Origin: Bin87 sp965243255
Lineage (GTDB): Bacteria > Chloroflexota > Dehalococcoidia > Lucifugimonadales > UBA3495
Reading direction: 5' to 3'
DNA: 64,000 nt
Assembly (NCBI GenBank): GCA_965243255.1
Contig: CBDEUH010000004.1
Span: 2,480,001 to 2,544,000 of the forward strand
Part shown: one piece after another, positions 8,979-17,000 of the stretch
How the letters are laid out: every line of letters begins with the position of its first letter
Numbering within the stretch: position 1 is the first letter of the stretch
Translations under genes and position numbers: made by a program
The notes under the pieces: generated by a model
Seen by the model: the letters and a program-made list of their open reading frames with translations, nothing else
Told to the model about the DNA's origin: nothing
Databases searched by the model: none

Positions 8979-9763
8979 GGCGGCTGGGACGGCACCGGAA
9001 CGGCCATTCGAATTCTGCGTGATGGCGGAAAACGATTGGCGCGGGAGGGCGCGAAAGGGCGGGTTTCGGGGTTCCCAGGTCAGTGTCGGGGGTGAATAAT
9101 TGAATGCGTTGTCTGGCTTTTTCCAGTGTTTCCAGCCCAGAAAACTGGAGGGTCCATCCCCGACCCGGTTCGTTGTTTCGGGATCGAGCCCTGCTCTCCC
9201 GGCGGCGACCTCAATGGGGATAAGCGCCCGCCCGCTGCGTGATGCGGAACTGGGGTCGAGCTCTGCTCCTCCGGCGACCGGTTCGATGCGGTGCATTGTC
9301 GGTTTCACCATTACACCATTGCCCAGGAGGTGGCAGACAGAAACAGGAACCCAGGCCAGGAACTCCGGCCCCTTCATCCTCACTCGCGGAGCGGCTGACC
9401 GCTTCGCCCTCCCTTTCACCCTGCGGTTGACGCGCTGACGTGCGTCGGCCGCTTCCTCACGCCTGCGGCCAGTCGGATAAGACTGGTTCGCGGCCTCACT
9501 GACGGCGCGACTGCTGGCGACGCTTTCGTCGGCTGACCGCGCTCGTTCCATTGCGCAGCCCCCCACCAGACGTTGATCGTCTCCTGGGCCGGGCTGCGTC
9601 TTCTTTTCTCCCCTTTCGCTCCGTTCTTCGCGCCAGACATCCGGCCCGGGGCGGAGTCTGCCTTTCCCAATCTCCCATTCCAATGAACACGGCCCACGCT
9701 TCCCTGATGCCGTGTGGGTCAGGCACGCGAACGTCAATCACACAAACACAAAAGGAGGCGGAC
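8979..9763. other. 785-base stretch without a convincing gene
   Basis: Nothing coding is supported here. A long minus-strand frame crosses it, but it also runs antisense through the HTH gene and has no plausible domain. Short inverted repeats are visible, such as CCAGTC/GACTGG near 9470. Two similar segments near 9180 and 9250 (TCGAGCCCTGCTC and TCGAGCTCTGCTC) look like a decayed duplication. Confidence 0.5.
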
Positions 9764-10033
9764 ATGACAAGCGTGATGCGGACAATATCGGCGGCGGTGA
9801 AGGCCGGCGCGTTCTGCTGGCGACACAAGCGGCTGACCCTGGCGCTGGCGGTGAGCCCGCTCATCGTCCTGCCGCTGTTGACCGGCAGCGGCGGTGGGAC
9901 CCTCTTCCTCAACCCCGTGTCAAGTACGGGGCAGGCTCTGATCGGCCTGGGCATCGCCGCCCTGGTGGTGCGGCGCATTACCCAGGCGGGGAAGCACTGT
10001 AGGGCGGCGCCGGCGCGAAATACCCGACGCTGA
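9764..10033 (+). CDS. Small membrane protein, 89 aa
   Basis: ATG at 9764 has a strong ribosome binding site (AAAGGAGG, 5 bases upstream). The protein has a short positively charged N-terminus, two hydrophobic segments (about residues 27-42 and 55-68) separated by a Gly-rich turn, and a basic tail. It was not recognised. It stands alone between the gene-free stretch and a hairpin at 10076-10102, so it is probably a single-gene transcript. Small hairpin-like membrane proteins of this kind can be toxins or holin-like, but nothing here proves that. Confidence 0.6.
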   Translation: MTSVMRTISAAVKAGAFCWRHKRLTLALAVSPLIVLPLLTGSGGGTLFLNPVSSTGQALIGLGIAALVVRRITQAGKHCRAAPARNTRR

Positions 10034-10075
10034 CCACGGGGCCTCCGGGCCTCTCAGCGCCATCCCAATCCATTA

Positions 10076-10105
10076 GGGCCGCTCTCCTTCGGGAGGCGGC
10101 CCTTC
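10076..10105 (+). terminator. Probable intrinsic terminator
   Basis: GGGCCGCTCTCC and GGAGGCGGCCC form an 11-pair GC-rich stem with one bulge and a TTCG loop, followed by TTCTT. It lies 42 bases after the stop of the small membrane protein gene. Confidence 0.65.
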
Positions 10106-10137
10106 TTCATTGCCCCTGACCGGGCACCGGCGGCTCA

Positions 10138-10199
10138 GGGCCGCCCGGACGACCTCAAACACCTACGCCATATCAAGCGGGGTCGTCTTCGGGCGGCCC
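10138..10199 (+). promoter_or_regulatory. Long inverted repeat in the leader of the triple-HTH gene
   Basis: The arms GGGCCGCCCGGACGACC (10138-10154) and GGTCGTCTTCGGGCGGCCC (10181-10199) pair over about 17 bases with a 2-base bulge and a 26-base loop. The stem ends 27 bases before the start codon at 10227. It could be an attenuator, an mRNA-stabilising leader or a binding site; the sequence does not decide. Confidence 0.5.
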
Positions 10200-10226
10200 C
10201 GCTTTCTGCGTTTCGGAGGAAGCGAC

Positions 10227-11162
10227 ATGACGCCAACTACCAGCATCGAACAGACCGCCACCACCCGGCAGGCCACGGCATCGGCATCCAATCAGGCCCA
10301 GGGCAAGCCCGAAAGCGAACTCCGCGCCGCCGCCCGGCGCCACGGCCTCACCATGCAGGAACTGGCAGACCGGATGGGTATCTCGTCCCGCTACCTGTCC
10401 ATGCTCTCCACCGGGAAAGTGTCTTGGTCTCAAGCCATGAAGCAGAAGGTCATGGCCGTCCTGGGCGAGGTCCCCGGCCAGAGCGTGGTCTACCGCCAGG
10501 GCGGCCTGGTCAGCGGTGAGAGCACCTGCATCCGGGAGCGGGCCCGGGAGATGGGAATGAGCATGAACCAACTGGCGGAAAGGGCGGGCGTGTCCAGCGG
10601 CTACCTGTCCGACGTGTCCCGGGGCCGCCGCAACATGGGGGTGAAGGTGCAGCAGCGGGTGGAGGCGTTGTTGCAGGCTCCGGCCCAGGCTGCCCCCGCC
10701 CAGAAGCCCGGGGTCGATTGCCGCGCCCTGTGGGACCGCATGGACGCCCACGGGATCAGCCAGAACGAGGCGGCGCGGCGGGCCGGCATAAGCGTCGCCC
10801 ACCTCTCCCTGGTGATGTCCGGCCGGCGCACCCCGTCGGGGGACGTTCTGAAGCGGCTGCACGATGTGCTGTTCGCGCCGTCGCCGGTGGAGCGGGTCAT
10901 GCCGGTGGACCTGAAGGTGTTGGCCTGGAAGAAGGGCCGTCGCAACGGCGTGGTGATCAAGGGCGCCGGGGGGCCGGGCGTTGCCGGCAACAAGTCTGGC
11001 GGCGGGACAATCCGAACCGGCGGGCGGGTACCGTGGGGCGCCGAGGTGGAGTTCGCCTACACCACCGGATACGACAGCCACGGCCGGGTCTTGGTGAACC
11101 ATATCGTGGACGAGCGGAACTGCTCGGTGATGCTGACCCGGCGGGAGCCGCGCGGAGTGTAG
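10227..11162 (+). CDS. Protein with three tandem HTH_XRE domains
   Basis: ATG at 10227 follows GGAGGA by 6 bases; an earlier in-frame start at 10110 would run through the leader hairpin. The 311-residue product has three XRE/Cro-type helix-turn-helix units, at about 31-80 (LTMQELADRMGISSRYLSML), 101-150 (MSMNQLAERAGVSSGYLSDV) and 164-216 (GISQNEAARRAGISVAHLSL). The remaining 90 residues are Gly-rich and beta-like and were not recognised. Three such units in one chain is unusual, since most XRE regulators have one domain and dimerise. A DNA-binding regulatory role is inferred, perhaps over the surrounding defence genes. Confidence 0.8.
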   Translation: MTPTTSIEQTATTRQATASASNQAQGKPESELRAAARRHGLTMQELADRMGISSRYLSMLSTGKVSWSQAMKQKVMAVLGEVPGQSVVYRQGGLVSGESTCIRERAREMGMSMNQLAERAGVSSGYLSDVSRGRRNMGVKVQQRVEALLQAPAQAAPAQKPGVDCRALWDRMDAHGISQNEAARRAGISVAHLSLVMSGRRTPSGDVLKRLHDVLFAPSPVERVMPVDLKVLAWKKGRRNGVVIKGAGGPGVAGNKSGGGTIRTGGRVPWGAEVEFAYTTGYDSHGRVLVNHIVDERNCSVMLTRREPRGV

Positions 11163-11375
11163 CACACAACGGCAGCCGCTCCTCAGCTCGCTCCCTACCG
11201 GACACGGGCGCGGCGGACGACGCGGTGGCGACCGCCGAAATCGCCAACGCGCAGACTGCTGAGAAACCCGATGTTACCGAAGGTGCCGGGGAGCAGCCCG
11301 CCCCAGCCGAGGCGGAAACCTCGAAGGAGTTATAGGTGGTCTTGTCCATCCGGGGGGAACCGGGCCACCATCTAG

Positions 11376-11633
11376 GTGCAGCAACCCTCGTCGGACCCTC
11401 ACATCGAGTCCTTCGACGACCCCGACCTGTTTTGGCTGGCCGACCAGTTTCCGGCGGTGGTGGCCAGGGCCTGGGCCAGATGGGAGGAGGAACCCAGGTA
11501 TCCCGCCTACGAAAAGCCCCCGCCCCAGCAGCGGAACCGCCGCCAGCAGGGGACGGCCCAGGCCGCGCCAACTGAGGAAGGGGAGGCAGAGGTGGAACAG
11601 CAGCCGCAACCCGAGACGCTGCGGCTGTTCTAG
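11376..11633 (+). CDS. Small acidic/Pro-Gln-rich hypothetical protein
   Basis: This 85-residue frame starts with GTG at 11376 without a good ribosome binding site (a G-run lies about 17 bases upstream). The N-terminal half (FDDPDLFWLADQFPAVVARA) looks like a folded amphipathic helix; the C-terminal half is Pro/Gln/Glu-rich. It follows the triple-HTH gene on the same strand, so it may be co-transcribed. The 210 bases between them hold no supported start, although another frame stays open there (see findings). Not recognised. Confidence 0.4.
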   Translation: MQQPSSDPHIESFDDPDLFWLADQFPAVVARAWARWEEEPRYPAYEKPPPQQRNRRQQGTAQAAPTEEGEAEVEQQPQPETLRLF

Positions 11634-11904
11634 AGGCCGAGCCGGTCGGAGCGGGACTTCGGAGCGTAACACTCAGGGGAGGATACAGGGATTGGTATCT
11701 TCCCCTGCGCATCGGTATATGGGGCCTTTTTGCGTTTCGGATTTGTCCATTCGTCCATGTGTGGGGGCGTTTTGCGTTTCCACAACGGGCCACATCCTCA
11801 TTGTAACGTATGAACTTCGGTTGTGAATTGTGTCCTGCCTAGGTGTCGAGATGGTCGTTCAAGGTGCGGACCACAGCGCCACAAGCGGCCGGCCCTGAAA
11901 CACC
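11634..11904. other. Intergenic region before the Pycsar genes
   Basis: It contains two imperfect direct copies of a GGGGC(C/G)TTTTGCGTTTC-like motif (near 11722 and 11764). The Pycsar promoter should lie in the AT-richer part around 11800-11850, but no consensus hexamers were found. Confidence 0.4.
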
Positions 11905-12795
11905 GTGCTATGCTGTAAGACATGGGTCTTTGAGACAAAATCAACTGAGGCTAGGGATTTGATACTCGACGAAGTTGCCGCGTCCGTAGCGGCCCAGTTG
12001 GACGATCAGGCCAGGCTTGGGGTGCGGGTTGTAAATCAAGGCGATGTGCCGGAGACGGGGCCGGTTCGCGGCGGAGTTTGGGTGCAAGTGCCTGAAGCCA
12101 CTGCGGTCTTTGTGGACTTGAAGGGTTCCACTGGGCTCAACTCTCAGTTTGGCGCTGAGACCGCAGCCCACGCCTACAATTACTTCAACCGGGCGATGGC
12201 GGTGATTCTGAACGGGTTTCAAGCCCGGTACGTGGATGTGCAAGGCGATGGACTCTTTGGATTATTCAGTGGCAAGGGCTCCCGGTTTTTGGCGGCGGCT
12301 TGCGCCATTACCATGAAATCCCAGGTTGAGACGGTGATTGCAGAGCGGTTCCGGCAGGACGTTTCCATCGATTGGCAACTGAGAGCGGGAATAGGGGTAG
12401 ACAGGGGCAAGCTGTTGGTACGACAGTTGGGGCTCAGGGGAACGGGCATCAACGAGGTCTGGGCTGGCACGCCGGTGAACACGGCCGCCAAACTCAGCGG
12501 AGTGGCGAGCCCGAACGAGGTCGCGGTGTCGGAAAAGGTCTTCGTCGATTACCAACAGAGCGCGAAAATCAGGCAGCGAGCGCTGCTGTGGTCCTGCGGT
12601 TGCGAGGGAAGCGCACGAGGGGGAGGTCTGGACCTGCCCGCCGGGCGGTCAGAATACCTATGGCAAAGTACCGCCCTTCCCGGGAACCTGGGGTTGGATT
12701 TCGACCATGCTTACCGCTTGCGTCGGTCCTGGTGTCAGGTTCACGGCGCGGAGTTCTGTGAGGCGCTGGTTACCCGTCAGCGCAGGAATAGATAA
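11905..12795 (+). CDS. pycC: Pycsar nucleotide cyclase PycC-like
   Basis: This 296-residue protein carries a class III adenylate/guanylate-cyclase domain. The metal-binding aspartate lies in AVFVDLKGSTG (D71) and the second in VQGDGLFGLF (D115). A later segment, WAGTPVNTAAKLSG, matches the conserved nucleotide-binding helix. The start is GTG at 11905; a TTG at 11959 is an alternative. In Pycsar defence, PycC makes cCMP or cUMP on phage infection and the messenger opens a toxic effector. The assignment rests mainly on the next gene, which looks like the PycTM effector. The specific pyrimidine cannot be read from sequence. Confidence 0.85.
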   Translation: MLCCKTWVFETKSTEARDLILDEVAASVAAQLDDQARLGVRVVNQGDVPETGPVRGGVWVQVPEATAVFVDLKGSTGLNSQFGAETAAHAYNYFNRAMAVILNGFQARYVDVQGDGLFGLFSGKGSRFLAAACAITMKSQVETVIAERFRQDVSIDWQLRAGIGVDRGKLLVRQLGLRGTGINEVWAGTPVNTAAKLSGVASPNEVAVSEKVFVDYQQSAKIRQRALLWSCGCEGSARGGGLDLPAGRSEYLWQSTALPGNLGLDFDHAYRLRRSWCQVHGAEFCEALVTRQRRNR

Positions 12796-12796
12796 G

Positions 12797-13300
12797 TTGG
12801 AGGAGCGTATCAGGTCCCATTACGAGTCGCTGACCCGGGCGATCGGGTTTACGCGAACGGCGGACGGCAAGGCAGCGCCGGCATTGGCTCTCCAGGTCGC
12901 GTTGGCGGGGACTGTGGCCGCGCGGTTCGAGAGATTGGTTCCCATAATCGGGAAGGACCCTTGGGGCGTAGAGGCGGTTGTATTGACGGGACTTCTCTCA
13001 CTCTACGCTTTATCGGTCATCGGTGTTGTTGCGCTGGCTGCCAGCGTCTACCTGCCCAGAAATCCCCCTGCCGGTGGATCCCTCATCTATTTTGAAGACA
13101 TTGCGTCAATGCCGTTCGAGTCATTCCGGGAGCAGGCCAGACAAATGGACGAAGGCGCAGTAGAAGGTCAACTGCTCGAACAGGTTCACATCGTATCCGG
13201 GATAGCCAGCGCCAAAATGCGCCAGGTCCGGTGGGCGTACTACATGAGCGTCCCTTCTGTTGTGTTTTGGGTGATTTTGCTGGGTTGGAGTAGTTTCTAG
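12797..13300 (+). CDS. pycTM: Pycsar transmembrane effector PycTM-like
   Basis: The product has two hydrophobic segments in the middle (around ALALQVALAGTVAA and LLSLYALSVIGVVALAASVY). The signature-like motif SLIYFEDIA follows, then a soluble helical stretch with KMRQVRW, and a final membrane segment at the C-terminus. This order matches the PycTM (DUF5706-type) effectors, which are thought to damage the inner membrane when they bind the cyclic pyrimidine. The start is uncertain: TTG 12797, with AGGA 9 bases upstream and just after the pycC stop, is preferred. GTG 12758 and ATG 12707 lie inside pycC. Tight linkage supports a two-gene operon. Confidence 0.8.
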   Translation: MEERIRSHYESLTRAIGFTRTADGKAAPALALQVALAGTVAARFERLVPIIGKDPWGVEAVVLTGLLSLYALSVIGVVALAASVYLPRNPPAGGSLIYFEDIASMPFESFREQARQMDEGAVEGQLLEQVHIVSGIASAKMRQVRWAYYMSVPSVVFWVILLGWSSF

Positions 13301-13304
13301 TTTC

Positions 13305-13328
13305 CCGTTCCCCCGGCGTTCGGAACGG
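13305..13328 (+). terminator. Hairpin after pycTM
   Basis: CCGTTCC and GGAACGG form a 7-pair stem with a 10-base loop, starting 4 bases after the pycTM stop. No T-run follows, so this is a weak terminator candidate or an mRNA end stabiliser. The remaining 218 bases to the convergent helicase gene show nothing coding. Confidence 0.35.
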
Positions 13329-13546
13329 TGCAATTGCAGGTTGAAGGCCATCGGCAACGGACACCGCGACCAGGTTACAGGTCCGCGGTACTACTCTCAA
13401 GGAAGGCCCTGTATGCCACCCCTTTCCGTTTCGGGCCCGGCAACTCGCCCGTGAGCGCTCACCTGTACCGGCTTTTCCTGGTGCAAAGGGCCGCCGGTCG
13501 CTATGGCGCCTTCGACAGCGAACGATGCAGGACCAAACTGAACGCA

Positions 13547-16063
13547 TCAGCCAGGTTGAATGTCCTGTAGGATACTCGCCTCCAGGTTGGAGAAAACGCC
13601 GGGGTACAGGAGGCACCGGTGCTTCATCATTTCATTCAGGTCGTGTTCAAGGCTCAATGGAAGTGCTGTTTGGGCCACGTCTTGCAATGCCGCTATCAGC
13701 CGTTTGCCGATTTCGTCGAATTGTTGCAATTCGATTACCTTCATGTCCGGTGAAGGACTTGCCTCATCGGAAACCGCCAGCAATGGTCCTACGAACACCG
13801 GAATTATTTCCGAGACCTCATGGTTGTCCTTCACCCATTGGACGTGGTTGTGCAACTGCCCCACGTCGGATTTGCGGTAAACCGTTTCCTGCTTGTTGGT
13901 CTTGACCTCGATGCAGACGGCATAACCGTCATTCCCGACCCAAAGAACGTCGGGGCCGGTTCCAGCCTCTTTGTCTGGCCTGGTGGACCTCAACCCGAGG
14001 TATTGACCAAGGCAGCGTATGGATTCCTCCACTTGAGCGGAAGACCCATTCCCATTGAGCGGCGTAAGTTCTGGGATAAGCGTTTTGGGGGGCTGGACAA
14101 GAGTGGAACCCTGGCGTCCGGTGCGCATCTGCGCGGCGACCCGGGTAACCTGATCGGGCACCGAGGCGCTCGCGCCAGCCGAGAGCGATCTGGGCCGTGG
14201 CATATTTGACTGGCTCGCGTAGGATTTCTGGTAGCAGTGAGATGCGTTCTCATCGTCGCCGCTCATTTCCAGAGCATAGCCCAGCCACATACTCAGCCAT
14301 GCTCCGCTGAATTGGCTGAAGTCAAAGGCGTCGTCGATGACGGCGTTCAAAACACCAGCCGCACCCTCAAAGTCCCTTTCCCAAAGCGCTTTTCCGAAAC
14401 GAGCCTCGGCGAGGGCAATGGCGAGGGCTTTGTCCTCGCCGGTAAGGCCGCTCTCCGAAGGCAGGTCTCTCATGTTGTTGGTGTAGAACTGGACCCATCC
14501 AGGGGACCGGGACAGGCAAGCTTCAGCGGCGGAACGCAGTCCGTCAGTATCCGAGGCACCTTTGGAAACGCTTTCCCCGACCTCTATCTGTTTTCGCAGG
14601 AACCTTGGCAACAGGCTGCGGTTGCGGGGAACGAGAAGCCACTCCACCAATCCCTTGCCCGTGAGTAGCACCACGCCGTGGTCGCTCATTCCCCTGGAGA
14701 TGCGTCCAAAGCTCTGTACAATCCTCGATGCTAACAGGCTCCGCAGGCTGCTCTGCATATTCAGGCGTTCCCATTGGAAGCGCTCCAACGGACCTGCTCC
14801 CGCCGGTAGTTCGTCCAGCACCATCATACGGCAGGTATCCCCGGGAAGGTCGATTCCGTCATACCGGGCCGCGAGAGCCAGTTTTTGCGGAGGCGCAGCC
14901 CCTCGAAAATAATCTACGGCCTGAGATACAGCCTCTCTGCTGGGGAGCCAGGCAATTTCGGCCCACTTGTCTCCCCTGGTAAAGCTGGGAACTAATATCA
15001 ATGCCTTGCGATCTCTGATGACCTCCTGGGCAGATGCTACATCAGCGTTCGCTTCTGTAACCGCAGATGGGATCAGTATCATCCTTTCGCACTCGCCTGC
15101 AGTGGTGGAAGGGGCTACTATTTTGTCGGGCTGTCGTCCGAACGCTCTCACGAAGCTGTCGGGGGCGCTCAGCGTCGCCGACAGATAAACGCGCCTGACT
15201 CCATCACCGAAACAAGGTAGCGAAGAAACGGGCACCACTGGAGGGGTAAGCGTCACCCCGCCATTGGTAATCAACAGGCAGCACAGGTCTTCGCGGTCCC
15301 GGATGTGCTCCCAGGCAAACTTCGTGCTGTCGAATTCGCCAAGACCAGCCAGGAGAAGCAGTCGGCGCAGTTCAGCAGAATTAGCCGCCACCTCGGGCGG
15401 GGGAACGAGGAACTCTCTGGAAGACTCGCCGTTGGTGACTTCACCGTAACTGCTGGCGAGACCCACCGCACTGTGATACGGCCGGAACAAGGCCAGTATC
15501 TGGTCGAAGGTGTCGGCGAACTCGTTACGGGTAATCGAAAGCGAGAATTGGTCTCGCAGAATCTGGTCGGCGGTGTGAGCGTCATCAAATATGACGGCCG
15601 CTATGTCATCGGACCGGAACCGGCTCTTGCCGTTGAATAATGCCTGGTAGGTGGTCACGCAAGGAGCCTCGGCGCGGTGGTACAGATCACCCTGTGTGAA
15701 TCCCTGCCGGAAATAAGTAGCCGTAGGCAACCCGTAACCCTGGGCCTTGTTGGCTGTCTGTTCGACTAGTTGAATTGAGCTACAGGCGTAAACCACCTGG
15801 CGTTGGGTCTCGTTGACCAACGATTGGGCGATGAGCAACCCCACCAGAGTCTTCCCGGCTCCTGTGTTCAGGACAACCGCCACGTCATTCTCGTCTCTAT
15901 GGGCGTTCCAATCGCGTAGGGCATCCCCTTGGCCGAGCCAAAGGTCGTTTATGTTGCCATCAGTGATGGAGGCCCCCTGGAAGATTTCGATGGGGTCGGT
16001 TGGTTTGGGTTGCTGGCTGGCTACGCTGAGCCGGGAAAAGTCGAAGGACATTTTGTTATGCAC
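13547..16063 (-). CDS. SF2 helicase fused to C-terminal PD-(D/E)XK nuclease
   Basis: This 838-residue protein opens with a DEAD-like helicase: Walker A NTGAGKTLVG (67-76) and an unusual Walker B box FDDAH (159-163). LSATLSAP is motif III, and SFGRISRGM is the arginine-finger motif of the second lobe. The last 200 residues contain DVLWVGNDGYAVCIEVKTNKQ, a clear PD-(D/E)XK pattern (D then E-V-K). Helicase and nuclease in one chain suggest DNA restriction or degradation. The start is GTG 16063 or ATG 16051. It is convergent with Pycsar and divergent from the aspartic-protease pair, so it is a single-gene unit. Not matched to a named system. Confidence 0.8.
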   Translation of the reverse strand: MHNKMSFDFSRLSVASQQPKPTDPIEIFQGASITDGNINDLWLGQGDALRDWNAHRDENDVAVVLNTGAGKTLVGLLIAQSLVNETQRQVVYACSSIQLVEQTANKAQGYGLPTATYFRQGFTQGDLYHRAEAPCVTTYQALFNGKSRFRSDDIAAVIFDDAHTADQILRDQFSLSITRNEFADTFDQILALFRPYHSAVGLASSYGEVTNGESSREFLVPPPEVAANSAELRRLLLLAGLGEFDSTKFAWEHIRDREDLCCLLITNGGVTLTPPVVPVSSLPCFGDGVRRVYLSATLSAPDSFVRAFGRQPDKIVAPSTTAGECERMILIPSAVTEANADVASAQEVIRDRKALILVPSFTRGDKWAEIAWLPSREAVSQAVDYFRGAAPPQKLALAARYDGIDLPGDTCRMMVLDELPAGAGPLERFQWERLNMQSSLRSLLASRIVQSFGRISRGMSDHGVVLLTGKGLVEWLLVPRNRSLLPRFLRKQIEVGESVSKGASDTDGLRSAAEACLSRSPGWVQFYTNNMRDLPSESGLTGEDKALAIALAEARFGKALWERDFEGAAGVLNAVIDDAFDFSQFSGAWLSMWLGYALEMSGDDENASHCYQKSYASQSNMPRPRSLSAGASASVPDQVTRVAAQMRTGRQGSTLVQPPKTLIPELTPLNGNGSSAQVEESIRCLGQYLGLRSTRPDKEAGTGPDVLWVGNDGYAVCIEVKTNKQETVYRKSDVGQLHNHVQWVKDNHEVSEIIPVFVGPLLAVSDEASPSPDMKVIELQQFDEIGKRLIAALQDVAQTALPLSLEHDLNEMMKHRCLLYPGVFSNLEASILQDIQPG

Positions 16064-16237
16064 CGATCCTGTGTTGTCAGGGGCCCCCGCTCACCATACG
16101 CCCTGTGGCCTTCCATTACAACTGATGGGCTATTTCTCGGACGTCGACGTTTCATCTGCGGCCCATTTTGTTTCGCCGGCAATCGCCCGGCGGTGTAGAA
16201 TGTCGGCGAGGAAAAACGCTTTCCGGGGGTGATTACG

Positions 16238-16510
16238 ATGAACGCGCCAACTCGCCCAAAACAAGAAATCGCCCGCCTGGGCCGGGAAATCTATGAGCGG
16301 GACATCCGGCCCTTGGTTGAGGCCGGCCACCACGGGGAAGTGGTCGCCATCGACGTGGATACGGGCAATTGGACTATCGGCGATAACGTCATTGCCGCGA
16401 CGGAGCGGTTGCATAAGAGGCATCCGGGGGCCGTCAATGTCCTGAGCGAGCGGGTCGGGTATCCCGCGCTGCGGCACTTCGGGGGGCGCCCCCTGCGGAG
16501 AACCGGGTGA
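16238..16510 (+). CDS. Small conserved hypothetical, partner of retropepsin-like gene
   Basis: ATG 16238 is chosen because the purine-rich GGGGGTGA ends 5 bases before it; GTG 16229 in the same frame is possible. The roughly 90-residue protein has an N-terminal helix (RPKQEIARLGREIYERDIRP) and a beta segment (EVVAIDVDTGNWTIG), and contains no transmembrane part. Its stop overlaps the next gene's start by 4 bases (GTGA), so the two are translationally coupled. The same two-gene arrangement recurs in Chloroflexota and cyanobacteria, and antitoxin-like behaviour has been guessed. The function is unknown. Confidence 0.65.
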   Translation: MNAPTRPKQEIARLGREIYERDIRPLVEAGHHGEVVAIDVDTGNWTIGDNVIAATERLHKRHPGAVNVLSERVGYPALRHFGGRPLRRTG

Positions 16511-16896
16511 TCGAGGGCGTGGTCAACGCCGCCTACGAGCCGGTGGTGAACCTTGCAGTGCAGGGTCCGTCGGGGCAGTCGCGGGATATAGAGGCCGTTG
16601 TCGATACCGGCTTCAACGGTTTCCTGACCTTGCCGACCGAATTGGTGGCCGAACTGGGGCTTCCCTTCGTCAGCATAGGTCGGGCGACTCTCGCTGACGG
16701 CAGTGAGATAGCTTACAGCGTTCACGAGGCCGCTGTGCTGTGGGGCAGCCAGACGACATACGTTGAAGTCGACGTCGCCGACGCCACGCCGCTAGCGGGC
16801 ATGGCGTTACTGGATGCCCATATCCTGTACGTGGAAGTCGAGGGTGGCGGCCGCGTCCTGATATTAACCAGAGATCAGCAACCTGTCTGGAGATAG
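16507..16896 (+). CDS. Retropepsin-like (clan AA) aspartic protease
   Basis: This 129-residue protein contains the active-site signature AVVDTGFNGFLTLP near residue 30, with the catalytic Asp in DTG, and ALLDAHIL near the flap end. Single-domain clan AA proteases of this size act as homodimers. The start is GTG, overlapping the previous stop by 4 bases. The protease and its small partner form a compact two-gene cassette. Whether the pair is a toxin-antitoxin-like unit or a regulatory protease is not known. Confidence 0.75.
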   Translation: MIEGVVNAAYEPVVNLAVQGPSGQSRDIEAVVDTGFNGFLTLPTELVAELGLPFVSIGRATLADGSEIAYSVHEAAVLWGSQTTYVEVDVADATPLAGMALLDAHILYVEVEGGGRVLILTRDQQPVWR

Positions 16897-17000
16897 GTGT
16901 GCCTCACAATGTGTGCAGGTTCTCTCGTGTTTCAGCTTAGCGCACCCAAATGCATATGAGGGACAGAAGCTGGGCCGACGCCGGGAGTGTGTTCATTACC

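Noticed and set aside
9250..9340. tRNA-like sequence (TGGTGTAATGGT on the minus strand and GGTTCGATGC)
   Set aside because: D-arm and T-arm-like strings occur, but no acceptor stem or anticodon arm can be folded around them.
8556..9737. Long minus-strand frame of 393 codons
   Set aside because: It runs antisense through the HTH gene and a GC-rich spacer, has no ribosome binding site or domain, and its composition is that of the opposite strand.
13329..13338. TGCAATTGCA palindrome after pycTM as another operator of the TTGCA family
   Set aside because: The half-sites are in the opposite arrangement with no spacer; a chance match is likely.
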